Part shown: one piece after another, positions 42,565 to 51,389 of the stretch
Layout of the letters: each line of letters starts with the position of its first letter
Numbering within the stretch: position 1 is the stretch's first letter
Assembly (NCBI GenBank): GCA_965216695.1
Contig: OZ244212.1
Coordinates: 4,030,001-4,094,000, forward strand
Direction of reading: 5' to 3'
DNA: 64,000 nt
Origin: G965216695 sp965216695
GTDB taxonomy: Bacteria > Pseudomonadota > Gammaproteobacteria > Pseudomonadales > Azotimanducaceae
The notes under the pieces: model-generated
Database searches by the model: none
Seen by the model: the letters and a program-made list of their open reading frames with translations, nothing else
What the model was told of the DNA's origin: nothing
Made by a program: the position numbers and the translations under genes

Positions 42565-43485
42565 TCACGCCAGATCCACCACCGCACCGACGTGACGGTG
42601 GTCGGTACCGCAGCAACCGCCAATCACGCGCAGCCCGGGCAGCGTCTTGCGCAGCGACCGGTGCAGCACGCCGAACTCTTCCGGATCGCCGTCGTCGAGC
42701 GTCTCGCTTTCGTCCAGTTCTGCATGGCTCATTCGGGATGCATTGGCGCGCACCCCGCCGATGCGCGACAACCAGGTGGCGTCCGTGGGCAGATGAAAGT
42801 GATCCGGGTGTGCGCAGTTGATCATGTAGTACGCGGGTGCTCTGACTGCCTCTGCATCCACTTGCTGAATGGCGTCGGCCAGCGTGGTGGCAATCGGAAG
42901 GCGCCCGTCGGTTTCCACCGTGAACGCAACCGCCACCGGCAGATCGACGTCAGCGGCAGCGTTGCAGATACCGATCGCTTCTTCCGGGTAAGTCATCGTA
43001 ATGGCGGTCAGCATATCGACGCCGGCGGCCTTGAATGAGCGCGCCTGCACGCCGTGGTAGCTCGAGGCCTGCGCAACGGTCATCCGGTCGGCGGGTTGGT
43101 AACCGTCGCTCTCGGGACCGATACAGCCGCTTACGAGCATCGGCGACCGGTCGGTCTGAAACTCGGCCCTTAACCCCTGCATGAGTTCCACTGCCTGAGT
43201 ATTCAGTTGATGCAGTTGTGCGTCTGAATAGCCGAGGAGCCGCGCCCACTTGGGGCTGGCCCGCCATGTGGGCGTTTCCAGCACGAAGCCGGTGCCGGAG
43301 GCGAGCGCAATGCGGATGTAGGTCTCGTAGTAGGCACGCAGCGCTGCGGTGCCTTCGACGGTTTCCAGCAGCGGAAACGCGGCGAATTCGGTCAGGTCGA
43401 AACCGTTGTGGAATATGAGTGTCGTTTCGATACCACCGTCGGTGAGGTACAACGGCGTATCGTTGTTGAACGGTGCATTCAGCAT
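42565..43485 (-). CDS. mmuM: Homocysteine S-methyltransferase
   Basis: The start at 43485 has a CAGGAG site and gives 306 residues (MLNAPFNNDTPLYLTDGG). This is a TIM barrel with the zinc-binding cysteines in INCAHPDHF and GGCCGTDHRH. It transfers a methyl group from S-methylmethionine or a related donor to homocysteine to make methionine. Its start codon overlaps the stop of the small gene upstream (ATGCTGA), so translation is coupled. It is the last gene of the minus-strand thiol block. Confidence 0.88.
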   Translation of the reverse strand: MLNAPFNNDTPLYLTDGGIETTLIFHNGFDLTEFAAFPLLETVEGTAALRAYYETYIRIALASGTGFVLETPTWRASPKWARLLGYSDAQLHQLNTQAVELMQGLRAEFQTDRSPMLVSGCIGPESDGYQPADRMTVAQASSYHGVQARSFKAAGVDMLTAITMTYPEEAIGICNAAADVDLPVAVAFTVETDGRLPIATTLADAIQQVDAEAVRAPAYYMINCAHPDHFHLPTDATWLSRIGGVRANASRMSHAELDESETLDDGDPEEFGVLHRSLRKTLPGLRVIGGCCGTDHRHVGAVVDLA

Positions 43486-43622
43486 GACTGGTACTCCTGA
43501 GTCAGGCGGCGGGTGCGGACTTCTGCCCACATGCCCGCGATGTGGTGCGTGAGAAATGTGGCCGCGGCGGCGCCGAGGTAGGGCGCCGCGGCGGTGAGAA
43601 TCGCTATCGTGTCTTCGAACAT
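43479..43622 (-). CDS. Small 47-residue protein coupled to mmuM
   Basis: The frame encodes MFEDTIAILTAAAPYLGAAA followed by TFLTHHIAGMWAEVRTRRL and a QEYQSC end. It has a good GGGAG ribosome site 8 bases before its ATG. Its stop overlaps the mmuM start (ATGCTGA), which favours a real gene. The middle is a hydrophobic helix with two histidines and the tail is basic. No family is known to me. Confidence 0.5.
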   Translation of the reverse strand: MFEDTIAILTAAAPYLGAAAATFLTHHIAGMWAEVRTRRLTQEYQSC

Positions 43623-43648
43623 GGATCGTCTCCCGATCGATCGAAAGG

Positions 43649-44950
43649 TCAGGTTCCCACCAGCGCGGAGCGCTTGGCGGCGTGGCTCGTCTGGTTCAGA
43701 TAGCCGTGGAGGTGTGACGCCACCGCATGGCAATCGCGTTCTGCGCCCGCAATGAACGTGGACGCCCGCGTACGCAGCATTGGCAAGCCCACCGCATACA
43801 CACCCGGTGCATGCAGCACGCCTTCGTGGTGTTGCAGGCGGCCTTTGCGATCGAGCACATCCAAGGTCAACCAGCGGTAGTCGGGCTTGTAGCCCGTGGC
43901 CCACAGTACTGCGGTGATGCCGCCCGGGCCGAACGGTGCCTGCAACCGTGGTTTGGGAAGTACCGTGGGAGGCACGTCCAGGTCCGCCGGGGACAGCGTG
44001 ACCCTGGGCATCTCGTTGAATCGTTCCAGCAGCCGGCGCATCTTCAGATCGGCGGACTTGCATAGATTCGGCAGATTGCCCGAGAACTGGGCTTGGCCTC
44101 CGCTGACGCCGACGAAACGCCCGACGATCTCAGCGCCACACGCGTGTAGCCGGTTCAGGTTGAGGTCCGCTCCCGGTTTGCCCACCAACTGAGGGGAGGG
44201 CAGCCGACGTGCGCGCTGAATGTCGTCTACGTCTTGCGTCGTTTCCCAGAAGACGCCGCTGTGCATCAGCCACCAGTACAGATCCCGGCCCGCGATGCTG
44301 CGCGGTACGCGCACGTGTTCGCCAACGCTCAGCACCACGTCCCGGCCCGCTTCACACAGTTCGTGGGCGAGTTGGAGTCCCGTGGCGGAACCACCCACCA
44401 CCATGACTCGACCCGGGGCGAGGTCGTCCGGACGCCGATAGTCGCGCACCGTCAACTGCTGCACGCCTTCCGGCAACACGTCCGCCACCGCCGGAACGGC
44501 TGGTACCGCGAATGCGCCGGTGGCGATCACCAACGCGCGGCACCGCCATTCGCCCTGGGTGGTCCACACCCGGTAGCCGTCGCCGCAGGCCCGCACCGCG
44601 TGCACCGGGCTGAAACGTTTGACCGGGGCGCGCTCAAGCGCCGCGTACCGGGCGAGATACTCAGCGAGCACGTCCTTGTGCATGTACGCATCCGGTGCGT
44701 CGCCGTCGTACTTCCGTCCCGGCAGGTTCAGCGTCCAGTTGGGCGTCAGCAGTGTGAGCGAATCCCATCGCTCGTTACGCCAGCGTTCGCCGACGTCCCC
44801 TGCCTCGAGAACCACGTGCTCTACACCCCGTGTGGTGAGTTCGTGGCTCATGGCCAGACCGGCGTGGCCGGCGCCCACAACAATGGTGTCGATGCGGCGA
44901 GGTGATCGGCACATCGCGGGCAATCGCAGGTGTCGGAAATCGGCTGGCAT
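43649..44950 (-). CDS. FAD-dependent NAD(P)H monooxygenase-like oxidoreductase
   Basis: The 433-residue protein has a Rossmann FAD motif (VVGAGHAGLAMSHEL, near 25-39), the GERWRNERWDSL turn of flavin monooxygenases, and a second nucleotide motif, VVGGSATGLQLAHEL, near 190. WATGYKPDY lies near the end. It looks like the FMO/BVMO-like or CzcO-type group, which oxidises N, S or carbonyl carbon. Its neighbours in thiol metabolism would fit a sulfur substrate, but that is inference. OsmC lies 25 bases upstream on the same strand. Confidence 0.82.
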   Translation of the reverse strand: MPADFRHLRLPAMCRSPRRIDTIVVGAGHAGLAMSHELTTRGVEHVVLEAGDVGERWRNERWDSLTLLTPNWTLNLPGRKYDGDAPDAYMHKDVLAEYLARYAALERAPVKRFSPVHAVRACGDGYRVWTTQGEWRCRALVIATGAFAVPAVPAVADVLPEGVQQLTVRDYRRPDDLAPGRVMVVGGSATGLQLAHELCEAGRDVVLSVGEHVRVPRSIAGRDLYWWLMHSGVFWETTQDVDDIQRARRLPSPQLVGKPGADLNLNRLHACGAEIVGRFVGVSGGQAQFSGNLPNLCKSADLKMRRLLERFNEMPRVTLSPADLDVPPTVLPKPRLQAPFGPGGITAVLWATGYKPDYRWLTLDVLDRKGRLQHHEGVLHAPGVYAVGLPMLRTRASTFIAGAERDCHAVASHLHGYLNQTSHAAKRSALVGT

Positions 44951-44975
44951 GATCGTCCTCCGTTGCGTAGCGCTG

Positions 44976-45545
44976 CTAGCGCACCTGGACCGTTACCTGG
45001 GTCGGGTTGGTGAGAATGTCGAACACCGCCGAGCGCTTCTGGGACTGCGCTACGAGGGCTTCGATCTCATCGGGCGTCGCATCCGCGTCGATGTCGAACG
45101 TTACGGTGATGTCGTCAAAACCGTTGCGCACGTCAGCGTCGATTCCCAGGATCCCCTGGATATCCATCGAGCCCGCGAGCGTTGCGGTAACCCGGTTCAA
45201 TTGAATGTCGCGGTTCTGGGCAACGCTGGCTACGCCGGCGGTCAGGCACCCGGCCAAGCCGACCAGAATGAGCTCCACCGGCGTTGCTCCCTTGTCTTCG
45301 GCCGCGAAGATTTCCGGATGGTCGGTGTCGAAGCTGAACTCGGTGTGGTGGCTCTGCTCGTCCCCCAGACCGTGAAACCCCTGAACGGTCGATGTGGTGT
45401 GGGTGCCGTTGACCCAACGGCTTGCCGCACGCCACGAGAACTGTGCCGCCTGTGGCATCTCTGTGAGTGCTTCCCTGGCTTCCAGCAGTGCCGCGACGTT
45501 CACGCCGTTGTCGGTTGTGGTGTTCTCGGCTGTATTGCTTTTCAC
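44976..45545 (-). CDS. OsmC-family protein
   Basis: I start it at the GTG at 45545 (189 residues) because GGAGG stands nine bases before it; an upstream ATG at 45581 lacks a good site. OsmC features: SRWVNGTHTTSTVQGF, FSFDTDHPEIFAAEDKGATPVE, and LVGLAGCLTAGVASVAQ. OsmC proteins reduce organic hydroperoxides or bind small molecules. One cysteine (in LAGCLTA) is visible in the usual second-cysteine position, while the first was not found, so peroxidase activity is uncertain. Confidence 0.8.
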   Translation of the reverse strand: MKSNTAENTTTDNGVNVAALLEAREALTEMPQAAQFSWRAASRWVNGTHTTSTVQGFHGLGDEQSHHTEFSFDTDHPEIFAAEDKGATPVELILVGLAGCLTAGVASVAQNRDIQLNRVTATLAGSMDIQGILGIDADVRNGFDDITVTFDIDADATPDEIEALVAQSQKRSAVFDILTNPTQVTVQVR

Positions 45546-45767
45546 GGTCAGTTTCCTCCTGATCGGTATGTTGGCTGTCATGCCGTCCCGCGATGGGCCG
45601 GCGAGTGAAGCCAGATTAGAGTGGGTGCCCAACGGCTGCTTGAGGAACGGTTGAACATGTCATGAAGATTTCTTGAAGGCGTCCTCATGAAATCCTCATC
45701 GGGTCCACAAGCGTTTCAACACTGGAGTCTCTACATTGCCTGTCTACCGCATGACGGAGACGGCGAG
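45546..45767. promoter_or_regulatory. Divergent intergenic control region
   Basis: This 222-base gap separates the OsmC gene (minus) from the CysK-Grx fusion gene (plus) and must hold both promoters. Two direct CCTCAT boxes at 45683-45688 and 45694-45699 are spaced 11 bases, one helical turn, and could bind a shared regulator. No clear -10/-35 pair was identified. Confidence 0.3.
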
Positions 45768-47249
45768 ATGGCGCGATTCGACAACATTCTGGACACCATT
45801 GGACGAACGCCGCTGGTTCGGCTGAACCGGTTGGCACCAGCACACGTGAATCTGTACGTGAAGGTTGAAGCGTTCAATCCGATGGGTTCGGTCAAAGACC
45901 GGATGGCCCGCGCGATTATCGAAGACGCCGAACGCAGCGGGGCACTGATCCCCGGCCAGACCGTGATTGAAGCCACGAGTGGCAACACGGGTATCGGGCT
46001 CGCGATGGTGTGCGCGCAGAAGGGTTACCCGCTGGTGGTGACCATGGCGGAGAACTTCAGTGTTGAGCGACGCAAGATGTTGCGGTTCCTGGGCGCAAAA
46101 GTGGTGCTCACGCCGGCGTCGGAGAAAGGCACCGGAATGGTGAAGAAAGCGGAGGAACTGGCCGCGGCGCACGGGTACTTCCTGTGCCGGCAGTTCGACA
46201 ATCCTGCGAACGCCCGTGTACACACGCAGACCACGGTGCCCGAGATTCTGGACGATCTGAACGGCGACCCGCTGTACGCGTTCGTAACCGGATTTGGTAC
46301 GGGCGGTACGTTGAACGGGGTCGCGAGGGGACTGCAGCAGCATTCCCCGGCAACCAAGGTGGTTGCTGCCGAGCCGGACAACGCTCAGGTGTTGGGCAGC
46401 GGTGTTCGGCAACCGCGCGACGCAGAAGGCAATCCGAGCGCCAGCCACCCGAATTTCAAGCCACATCTGATGCAGGGCTGGAGTCCGGATTTTATTTCTA
46501 CGCTCACGGAAAGTGCGGTCGGCGACGGTCTGATCGACCGCATCGAGCCCGTTGCAGGCGACAACGCGATGCGAACGGCGCGACGGCTCGCGCAGGAGGA
46601 GGGTATTTTCGCCGGCACCTCGAGCGGTGCGACGCTGGCAGCCGCGCTGCAGGTTGCCGAGACCGCGCCAGCGGGTGCCAACATTGTCTGCATGCTGCCG
46701 GATACCGGTGAACGCTACCTCTCCACGCCGCTCTTTGCAGACATTGCCGAAGAGATGAACGCTGAAGAACTGGCGTTGTCCCGCTCCACGTCGGGTTACC
46801 GATTTGATGGCGGCAGCGTTGCGCTGCCAGCCCAGCCCGCGCGAGCTCCCGCGCTCGACCCGGCCGCCGAAGCCTTCGTAGAGACCATTACCAGGGACCA
46901 ATCGATCGTGATGTTTGCGTTGGAGTGGTGCGAGTTCTGCTGGTCGGCGCGGCACCTGTTCGCGGCCCTGGGTGTGGACTACGAATCGGTGGATCTGGAC
47001 TCGGTTTCCTACCAGGAAGGCGATCGCGGCAACCACATTCGCGCGGTGCTTGCCGAACGCACCGGCAGCCCGACGATCCCGCAGATTTATGTGGGCGGGA
47101 AACACATCGGCGGTTGTACCGAACTGTTCGACTTTCAGCGCGACGGCGGGTTGGCGCGCGCGCTCAACGAGATGGGTATCGAGTACACGCCGTTCGATGC
47201 GGATCCGTACTCGCTGCTGCCCAAGTGGCTGCACAGCCGAGCCGGTTGA
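45768..47249 (+). CDS. Cysteine synthase fused to a glutaredoxin domain
   Basis: Starting at the ATG at 45768 (GGAG site) the protein has 493 residues. Residues 1-330 are a complete PLP-dependent O-acetylserine sulfhydrylase-type enzyme: TIGRTPLVRLN, NPMGSVKDR with the PLP lysine at 43, SGNTGIGLA, TGFGTGGTLNG and SSGAT. Residues 365-475 form a glutaredoxin domain: EWCEFCWSARHLFAALG (CEFC at 388-391, unlike the usual CPYC), SPTIPQIYVGGKHIGGC. It would make cysteine from an activated serine and sulfide while carrying its own thiol redox site. Head of a plus-strand operon with 2OG oxygenase and AhpD-like genes. Confidence 0.88.
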   Translation: MARFDNILDTIGRTPLVRLNRLAPAHVNLYVKVEAFNPMGSVKDRMARAIIEDAERSGALIPGQTVIEATSGNTGIGLAMVCAQKGYPLVVTMAENFSVERRKMLRFLGAKVVLTPASEKGTGMVKKAEELAAAHGYFLCRQFDNPANARVHTQTTVPEILDDLNGDPLYAFVTGFGTGGTLNGVARGLQQHSPATKVVAAEPDNAQVLGSGVRQPRDAEGNPSASHPNFKPHLMQGWSPDFISTLTESAVGDGLIDRIEPVAGDNAMRTARRLAQEEGIFAGTSSGATLAAALQVAETAPAGANIVCMLPDTGERYLSTPLFADIAEEMNAEELALSRSTSGYRFDGGSVALPAQPARAPALDPAAEAFVETITRDQSIVMFALEWCEFCWSARHLFAALGVDYESVDLDSVSYQEGDRGNHIRAVLAERTGSPTIPQIYVGGKHIGGCTELFDFQRDGGLARALNEMGIEYTPFDADPYSLLPKWLHSRAG

Positions 47250-47279
47250 CGCCACCGACCAACGACAACGGAGACCCTC

Positions 47280-48227
47280 ATGTCATATCAGCCACCCATC
47301 TTGTCCGCGCGTCGTCTGCACGAGCGGGATACGCTTGCGGCGATGGATCGGGCGTGCCGCGAGTGGGGCGTGTTCTTCCTGGCGGATCACCGTCTGCACG
47401 ACAGCGGCGGGCTACTCGAATGCGCGCGGCGCTTCTTTCACCAGCCGTTGAATTTGAAACACCGGGTTCGCCGGACGCAATCGAATCCGTGGGGGTTTTT
47501 CGACGAAGAACTGACGAAGAACACGCGGGATTGGAAAGAGATCTACGATGTGGGTCCTGAGAAGGGCGATTGGGTGCCGCAGTGGCCTGAGCGTAACGCG
47601 GCGTTCCGCGCGCTGTGCGAAGCGCACTACGCTGCGTGTGAGGCATTGTCGTTCGAGCTGTTGTGTGCCATCTCCGGTAACCTCGGGGTGGCGGGCGACT
47701 TCTTGTTTCACGCGTTTGAGCCGGACCACGCGAGCTTTCTGCGACTGAATTACTACCCCACGTGTGCAGCACCCGCGGCGCCGGCGACGGCAACTACGCC
47801 GCAGGACGGCTACCTGGGCGTGAACCATCACACGGATTCCGGCGTGCTGACGCTGCTGGCGTCCGACGGTGAGCCGGGGTTGGAAGTGTTCCTGGACGAG
47901 GCCTGGCGGTCGGTTGTTGCGCCACCGGGCGTGCTCATCGTGAACATCGGCGACGTGGTTCAGGTGTGGTCGAACGACCGGTACCGCGCGCCGTTGCATC
48001 GGGTTCGCTGCCGCAGGAACCGCGAACGGCTGAGCGCGCCGTTTTTCTTCAATCCCCGGGAAAGTTTCGACTACTCACCGCTGTCTACAGCCGCGTCGAA
48101 CGCTCGACCGCGCTATCGAGCCATCAACTTCGGCGAATTTCGCTCGCGACGCGTGGCCGGAGATTACGCGGATCTGGGCGATGAGATTCAGATCGACGAT
48201 TACCGACTTGGCGCGGGCGAGGTGTAA
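47280..48227 (+). CDS. Isopenicillin N synthase-like 2OG-Fe(II) oxygenase
   Basis: The 315-residue enzyme has the iron triad His184, Asp186 (NHHTDSG) and His240 (APLHRV), and the 2-oxoglutarate motif RxS at 250-252 (RERLSAPFF). The N terminus resembles DIOX_N. The reaction is oxidative, on an unknown substrate. It follows the CysK-Grx gene by 30 bases and ends 2 bases before the next gene, so the three form an operon. IPNS proper uses a cysteine-containing peptide, which makes the pairing suggestive. Confidence 0.87.
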   Translation: MSYQPPILSARRLHERDTLAAMDRACREWGVFFLADHRLHDSGGLLECARRFFHQPLNLKHRVRRTQSNPWGFFDEELTKNTRDWKEIYDVGPEKGDWVPQWPERNAAFRALCEAHYAACEALSFELLCAISGNLGVAGDFLFHAFEPDHASFLRLNYYPTCAAPAAPATATTPQDGYLGVNHHTDSGVLTLLASDGEPGLEVFLDEAWRSVVAPPGVLIVNIGDVVQVWSNDRYRAPLHRVRCRRNRERLSAPFFFNPRESFDYSPLSTAASNARPRYRAINFGEFRSRRVAGDYADLGDEIQIDDYRLGAGEV

Positions 48228-48229
48228 CC

Positions 48230-48820
48230 ATGGCGTTGATCAATGCGGTCGAGGTGGATCGGATAGACGCTCAAACGCAGCGCATGTACGAGCGCCAGAC
48301 ACGTGCGTTCGGCTATCTGCCAAACTTCGCGTCGCTTTTTAGCTGGCGGCCACAGGTCATTGATTTTTGGGCGGAATTGCAACGCGAACTGCGCCGAAAC
48401 GTGTCGTCCCGGATGTTCGAGCTCGTGACCTTTGCGGCAGCGCTCACATTGAAGAGCTCGTACTGCAGCCTGGCCCATGGCACCCGGTTGCGCGACCATT
48501 TTAACGACGCGGAGCTGCAACAACTCGCTACCGGCGAGTACGACGGTATCGTGACCGAGGGCGAGGCCGCGGCAATGCGGTACGCGTGCCGGATAGCGAG
48601 AAACCCAGCGGCTGTGACGGCGGCGGATATTGCCCCGCTTCGGCATGCGGGCTATTCGGACGCACAGGTGTTCGACATCGCCGCGATTGCAGCGGGCCGC
48701 GCCTTCTTCGCGAGTCTTGTTGAGGGTCTGGGCGCGGAGCCGGATTCGGAGTACCTGACGTTGCCAGACGCGCTCAGAACCGCGCTTACGGTTGGGCGGG
48801 ACATTCAGTCAGCGGACTGA
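48230..48820 (+). CDS. Carboxymuconolactone decarboxylase / AhpD-like protein
   Basis: The 196-residue all-helical protein has the AhpD-like core: VDRIDAQTQRMYERQ, PNFASLFSWRPQVIDFW, and the motif region KSSYCSLAHGTRLRD. The classical AhpD CxxC is reduced here to CSLAH, so disulfide chemistry may be changed. Some relatives are decarboxylases and others peroxidase partners. The stop runs 16 bases into the convergent STAND regulator gene. Confidence 0.78.
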   Translation: MALINAVEVDRIDAQTQRMYERQTRAFGYLPNFASLFSWRPQVIDFWAELQRELRRNVSSRMFELVTFAAALTLKSSYCSLAHGTRLRDHFNDAELQQLATGEYDGIVTEGEAAAMRYACRIARNPAAVTAADIAPLRHAGYSDAQVFDIAAIAAGRAFFASLVEGLGAEPDSEYLTLPDALRTALTVGRDIQSAD

Positions 48821-51309
48821 TCCGCCTGGGCACGCAGCCAGGCTAGGGCCTCCGCACCCGCGTCGTCGAGATCAACAGCGGCGTCGAGTTCGCCGCCGGT
48901 GAGCCGGCGTAGCTGTCGGTACACGGCGATACTGTGGAATGACTGCTGCGGCTTCCGTGAGTGGCGGATTGCGGTGAGCCAGCGTTGTGCCAGCGCCGGC
49001 TCGCCGATACTACGCGCGAGCACGATTGCGGGAATCAACACGTCTGGGAACAGACTGCGCCCAGCGCGGCGCAGCCGGACCCCTACGTTGTCTACGAGTT
49101 GGGCGACGTCGTGGACACTGCCGGACGCCGCAAACGCGCTGGCATACAAGATGGTTGCGCCCCAGAGGCGGTGTGCGTCCTCGTGCGCGAGCAGCCGTTC
49201 CGTCCAGCGACGCGCGCTTGCGGGATCGTCGAAGATTTCGCAGGCAATCAGCACGCAGGCGCCGTTATACGTGAGGTTGTCCAGCGGCCGGTCGCGGTCT
49301 GCAAGGCCGTGAGCAAGCGGGCGCGCCAGGCTCGCCGCGTCCGCTACGTTGCCGGTGACGGCGGATGACCAGGCACGGTAGACGGTAACCAGTTGGCGTG
49401 TCGGCTCATGACCCAGCGTGTCGGCGACCTGAACGGCTTCGTTGAGAAGGGCGCGGGCCAGCTCCGGATCAGAGAAGTTTCTGGTTAGCGACGACAGAAT
49501 CAATGCCCCCGTTATCCGCTGTGGATCGTCCACCTCGCGACACAGCTTAAGATTGAGGTCTGCTTCGGTCTCGAGAAGCTCAGGGTTGCGCGTCGCCTGC
49601 GCACAGAGTGCTGCGGTGCCGTGCAGTTTGCTCTGTTCGTACGTGTCGTCGCAGACGTCGAGGTAGTGGCGGATACGTTCGAGTTTGGCGGCGGCGCGCG
49701 CTCCGTCGTCCAACTGGATCATCAGACCAACGCCGCAGCACACGTCGAGCGCCGCGCGAAATCGTCCGGCGGCTTCGAAGTAGCGTTCAGCCGCCGTCAG
49801 GTCGGCATAGTGATCGGCGCTCCAGCGCGCCTGTCTGAAACTGTGCAGCTGATCTTCCGGATAGGCGCCAAGGCGCTCTAGCACCCATTCGGCGTGGCGT
49901 TCGGCGTTGTCTTCACGCGCCGCTGCCGCCAGCTTGTCCAGCGCGAATAGACGAACGGTTTCGAGCAGGCGCCACCACGCGCCGCTTCTCGACGTCCGGC
50001 TTAGAAGGCACAGTTCCACCAGACGGGACATCGAGAACGAGATGCCGCCGGCGAGTTCATCGGCGAAGACCTCCTCGATGTCCGTCACCGTAAACTGACC
50101 GGGAAAGACCGCGAGCTGGCCGAGCAGGCGCTGCTCGTCGCCGTTGAGCAGCTGCCAGGTGTCCTCGAGCACATCGTGCAGACTGTCCTGGCGGTGTACA
50201 CCATCGCGCTGGCGGCCGGCGAGCAGTTCGAAACGGCGGTCCAGACGTTGTTCCAGCTCGTCGATGGTGAGTTGCTTGAGTTGTGCGGCGGCGAGTTCGA
50301 TGGCCAGCGGTAAACCGTCGAGGTGCGCGCAGATCCGTTGCGCGCGGGCCAGGTCCCAGGTGATGCCCGACATGCCATGGCGTTCCGCGGTCTGCACGAA
50401 CAACTCAACCGCGGGCGGCGTGTCGGTGGTGTCATCGAACACCGGCAGAGGATCGATGAAGAAGCGAAGCTCGTCCGCGAGGTCGATCGGGTCCCGGCTC
50501 GTCGCCAGGTAAGTCGGCGCGGCAGTGTTCTCGAGCAGGTAGTCGAGCGCGGCGGCGACGTCGTCCTCAATGTGCGCGCAGCTGTCCAGAATCAGCAGTA
50601 CACGCGCGTCGCGTAATGCGGCGGCGATTTGCGCACGTGCCAGGCCGGCCTGAACGCTGATGCCCAGTGCAGAAGCGATCGCTGTGTCGATTCCCGGCCC
50701 GTCCTTCACTGGCACGAGGTCGATGAACCAGACGCCCTCCGGATAGCGATCTAACGCCCCTCGTCCGATTGCTTTAGCAAGCCGGGTTTTGCCGACACCG
50801 CCAATACCAAGCAGCGTAACGAGCCTGTAGGTGTCGAATGCGTTCATCACGCGCTGCAGCGCCTGCTCGCGGCCGATCAGTTTGGTCCGCTCGAAACCCA
50901 GATTGCTGATGCGCTCAGCGGCGGGGCTGGGCGGTGGCTCGGCGGACACGTCCGTTGCAACGGCCGCATTGGTTACGTCTGCGACAAACCGGTAGCCTCG
51001 GCCATGTACCGTCCGGATGATCCGCTGATTGCGACCGTCGTCGCCGAGCGCTCGCCGCAGACTTTTGATCTGGGTGGCGACCGCTGACGAGCTTACGAAG
51101 CGGTGACCCCACAGTTCATCCAGAAGCTCGTCGCGCGTTACCACCGTGTCGTTGTGCTGCACCAGGTATGCAAGTAGTTGCAATACCTGCGGTTCGAGAT
51201 TCACATCCGCGTTGCGCTGCGCCACGTTGCGCAGCGAGAAGGCACCCAGATCCAGCTCGAACTGGTCGAATCGATATTTTGGCGAGCGAATCGGCGACGG
51301 CGTCGACAC
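48805..51309 (-). CDS. Winged-helix STAND-type ATPase regulator (paralogue A)
   Basis: The 834-residue protein has an OmpR/PhoB-type winged helix at 12-110 (LEPQVLQLLAYLVQHNDTVV; GRGYRFVADV), a STAND NB-ARC-like ATPase with Walker A GIGGVGKT at 168-175 and Walker B LLILD near 238, and then about 450 residues of helical repeats that could sense a ligand. No membrane segment is seen, so it is cytoplasmic. Its partner paralogue is just upstream, 80 bases away, in the same direction. Confidence 0.85.
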   Translation of the reverse strand: MSTPSPIRSPKYRFDQFELDLGAFSLRNVAQRNADVNLEPQVLQLLAYLVQHNDTVVTRDELLDELWGHRFVSSSAVATQIKSLRRALGDDGRNQRIIRTVHGRGYRFVADVTNAAVATDVSAEPPPSPAAERISNLGFERTKLIGREQALQRVMNAFDTYRLVTLLGIGGVGKTRLAKAIGRGALDRYPEGVWFIDLVPVKDGPGIDTAIASALGISVQAGLARAQIAAALRDARVLLILDSCAHIEDDVAAALDYLLENTAAPTYLATSRDPIDLADELRFFIDPLPVFDDTTDTPPAVELFVQTAERHGMSGITWDLARAQRICAHLDGLPLAIELAAAQLKQLTIDELEQRLDRRFELLAGRQRDGVHRQDSLHDVLEDTWQLLNGDEQRLLGQLAVFPGQFTVTDIEEVFADELAGGISFSMSRLVELCLLSRTSRSGAWWRLLETVRLFALDKLAAAAREDNAERHAEWVLERLGAYPEDQLHSFRQARWSADHYADLTAAERYFEAAGRFRAALDVCCGVGLMIQLDDGARAAAKLERIRHYLDVCDDTYEQSKLHGTAALCAQATRNPELLETEADLNLKLCREVDDPQRITGALILSSLTRNFSDPELARALLNEAVQVADTLGHEPTRQLVTVYRAWSSAVTGNVADAASLARPLAHGLADRDRPLDNLTYNGACVLIACEIFDDPASARRWTERLLAHEDAHRLWGATILYASAFAASGSVHDVAQLVDNVGVRLRRAGRSLFPDVLIPAIVLARSIGEPALAQRWLTAIRHSRKPQQSFHSIAVYRQLRRLTGGELDAAVDLDDAGAEALAWLRAQADQSAD

Positions 51310-51389
51310 GCGTTACTCTCTTGACGGTATGGCGTTGATGCTACCAGACCGGCCGGCGTCAGAGTCGCCCGGATTGTCACCCGCGGGGC

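Noticed and set aside
45687..45767. An upstream in-frame extension of the CysK-Grx gene
   Set aside because: The added 27 residues have no family similarity, and the ATG at 45768 begins exactly at the CysK N terminus with a ribosome site.
45744..47255. A 503-residue open frame antisense to the cysteine synthase-glutaredoxin gene
   Set aside because: The plus-strand frame has complete PLP and glutaredoxin motifs. The antisense protein is a histidine- and arginine-rich artefact.
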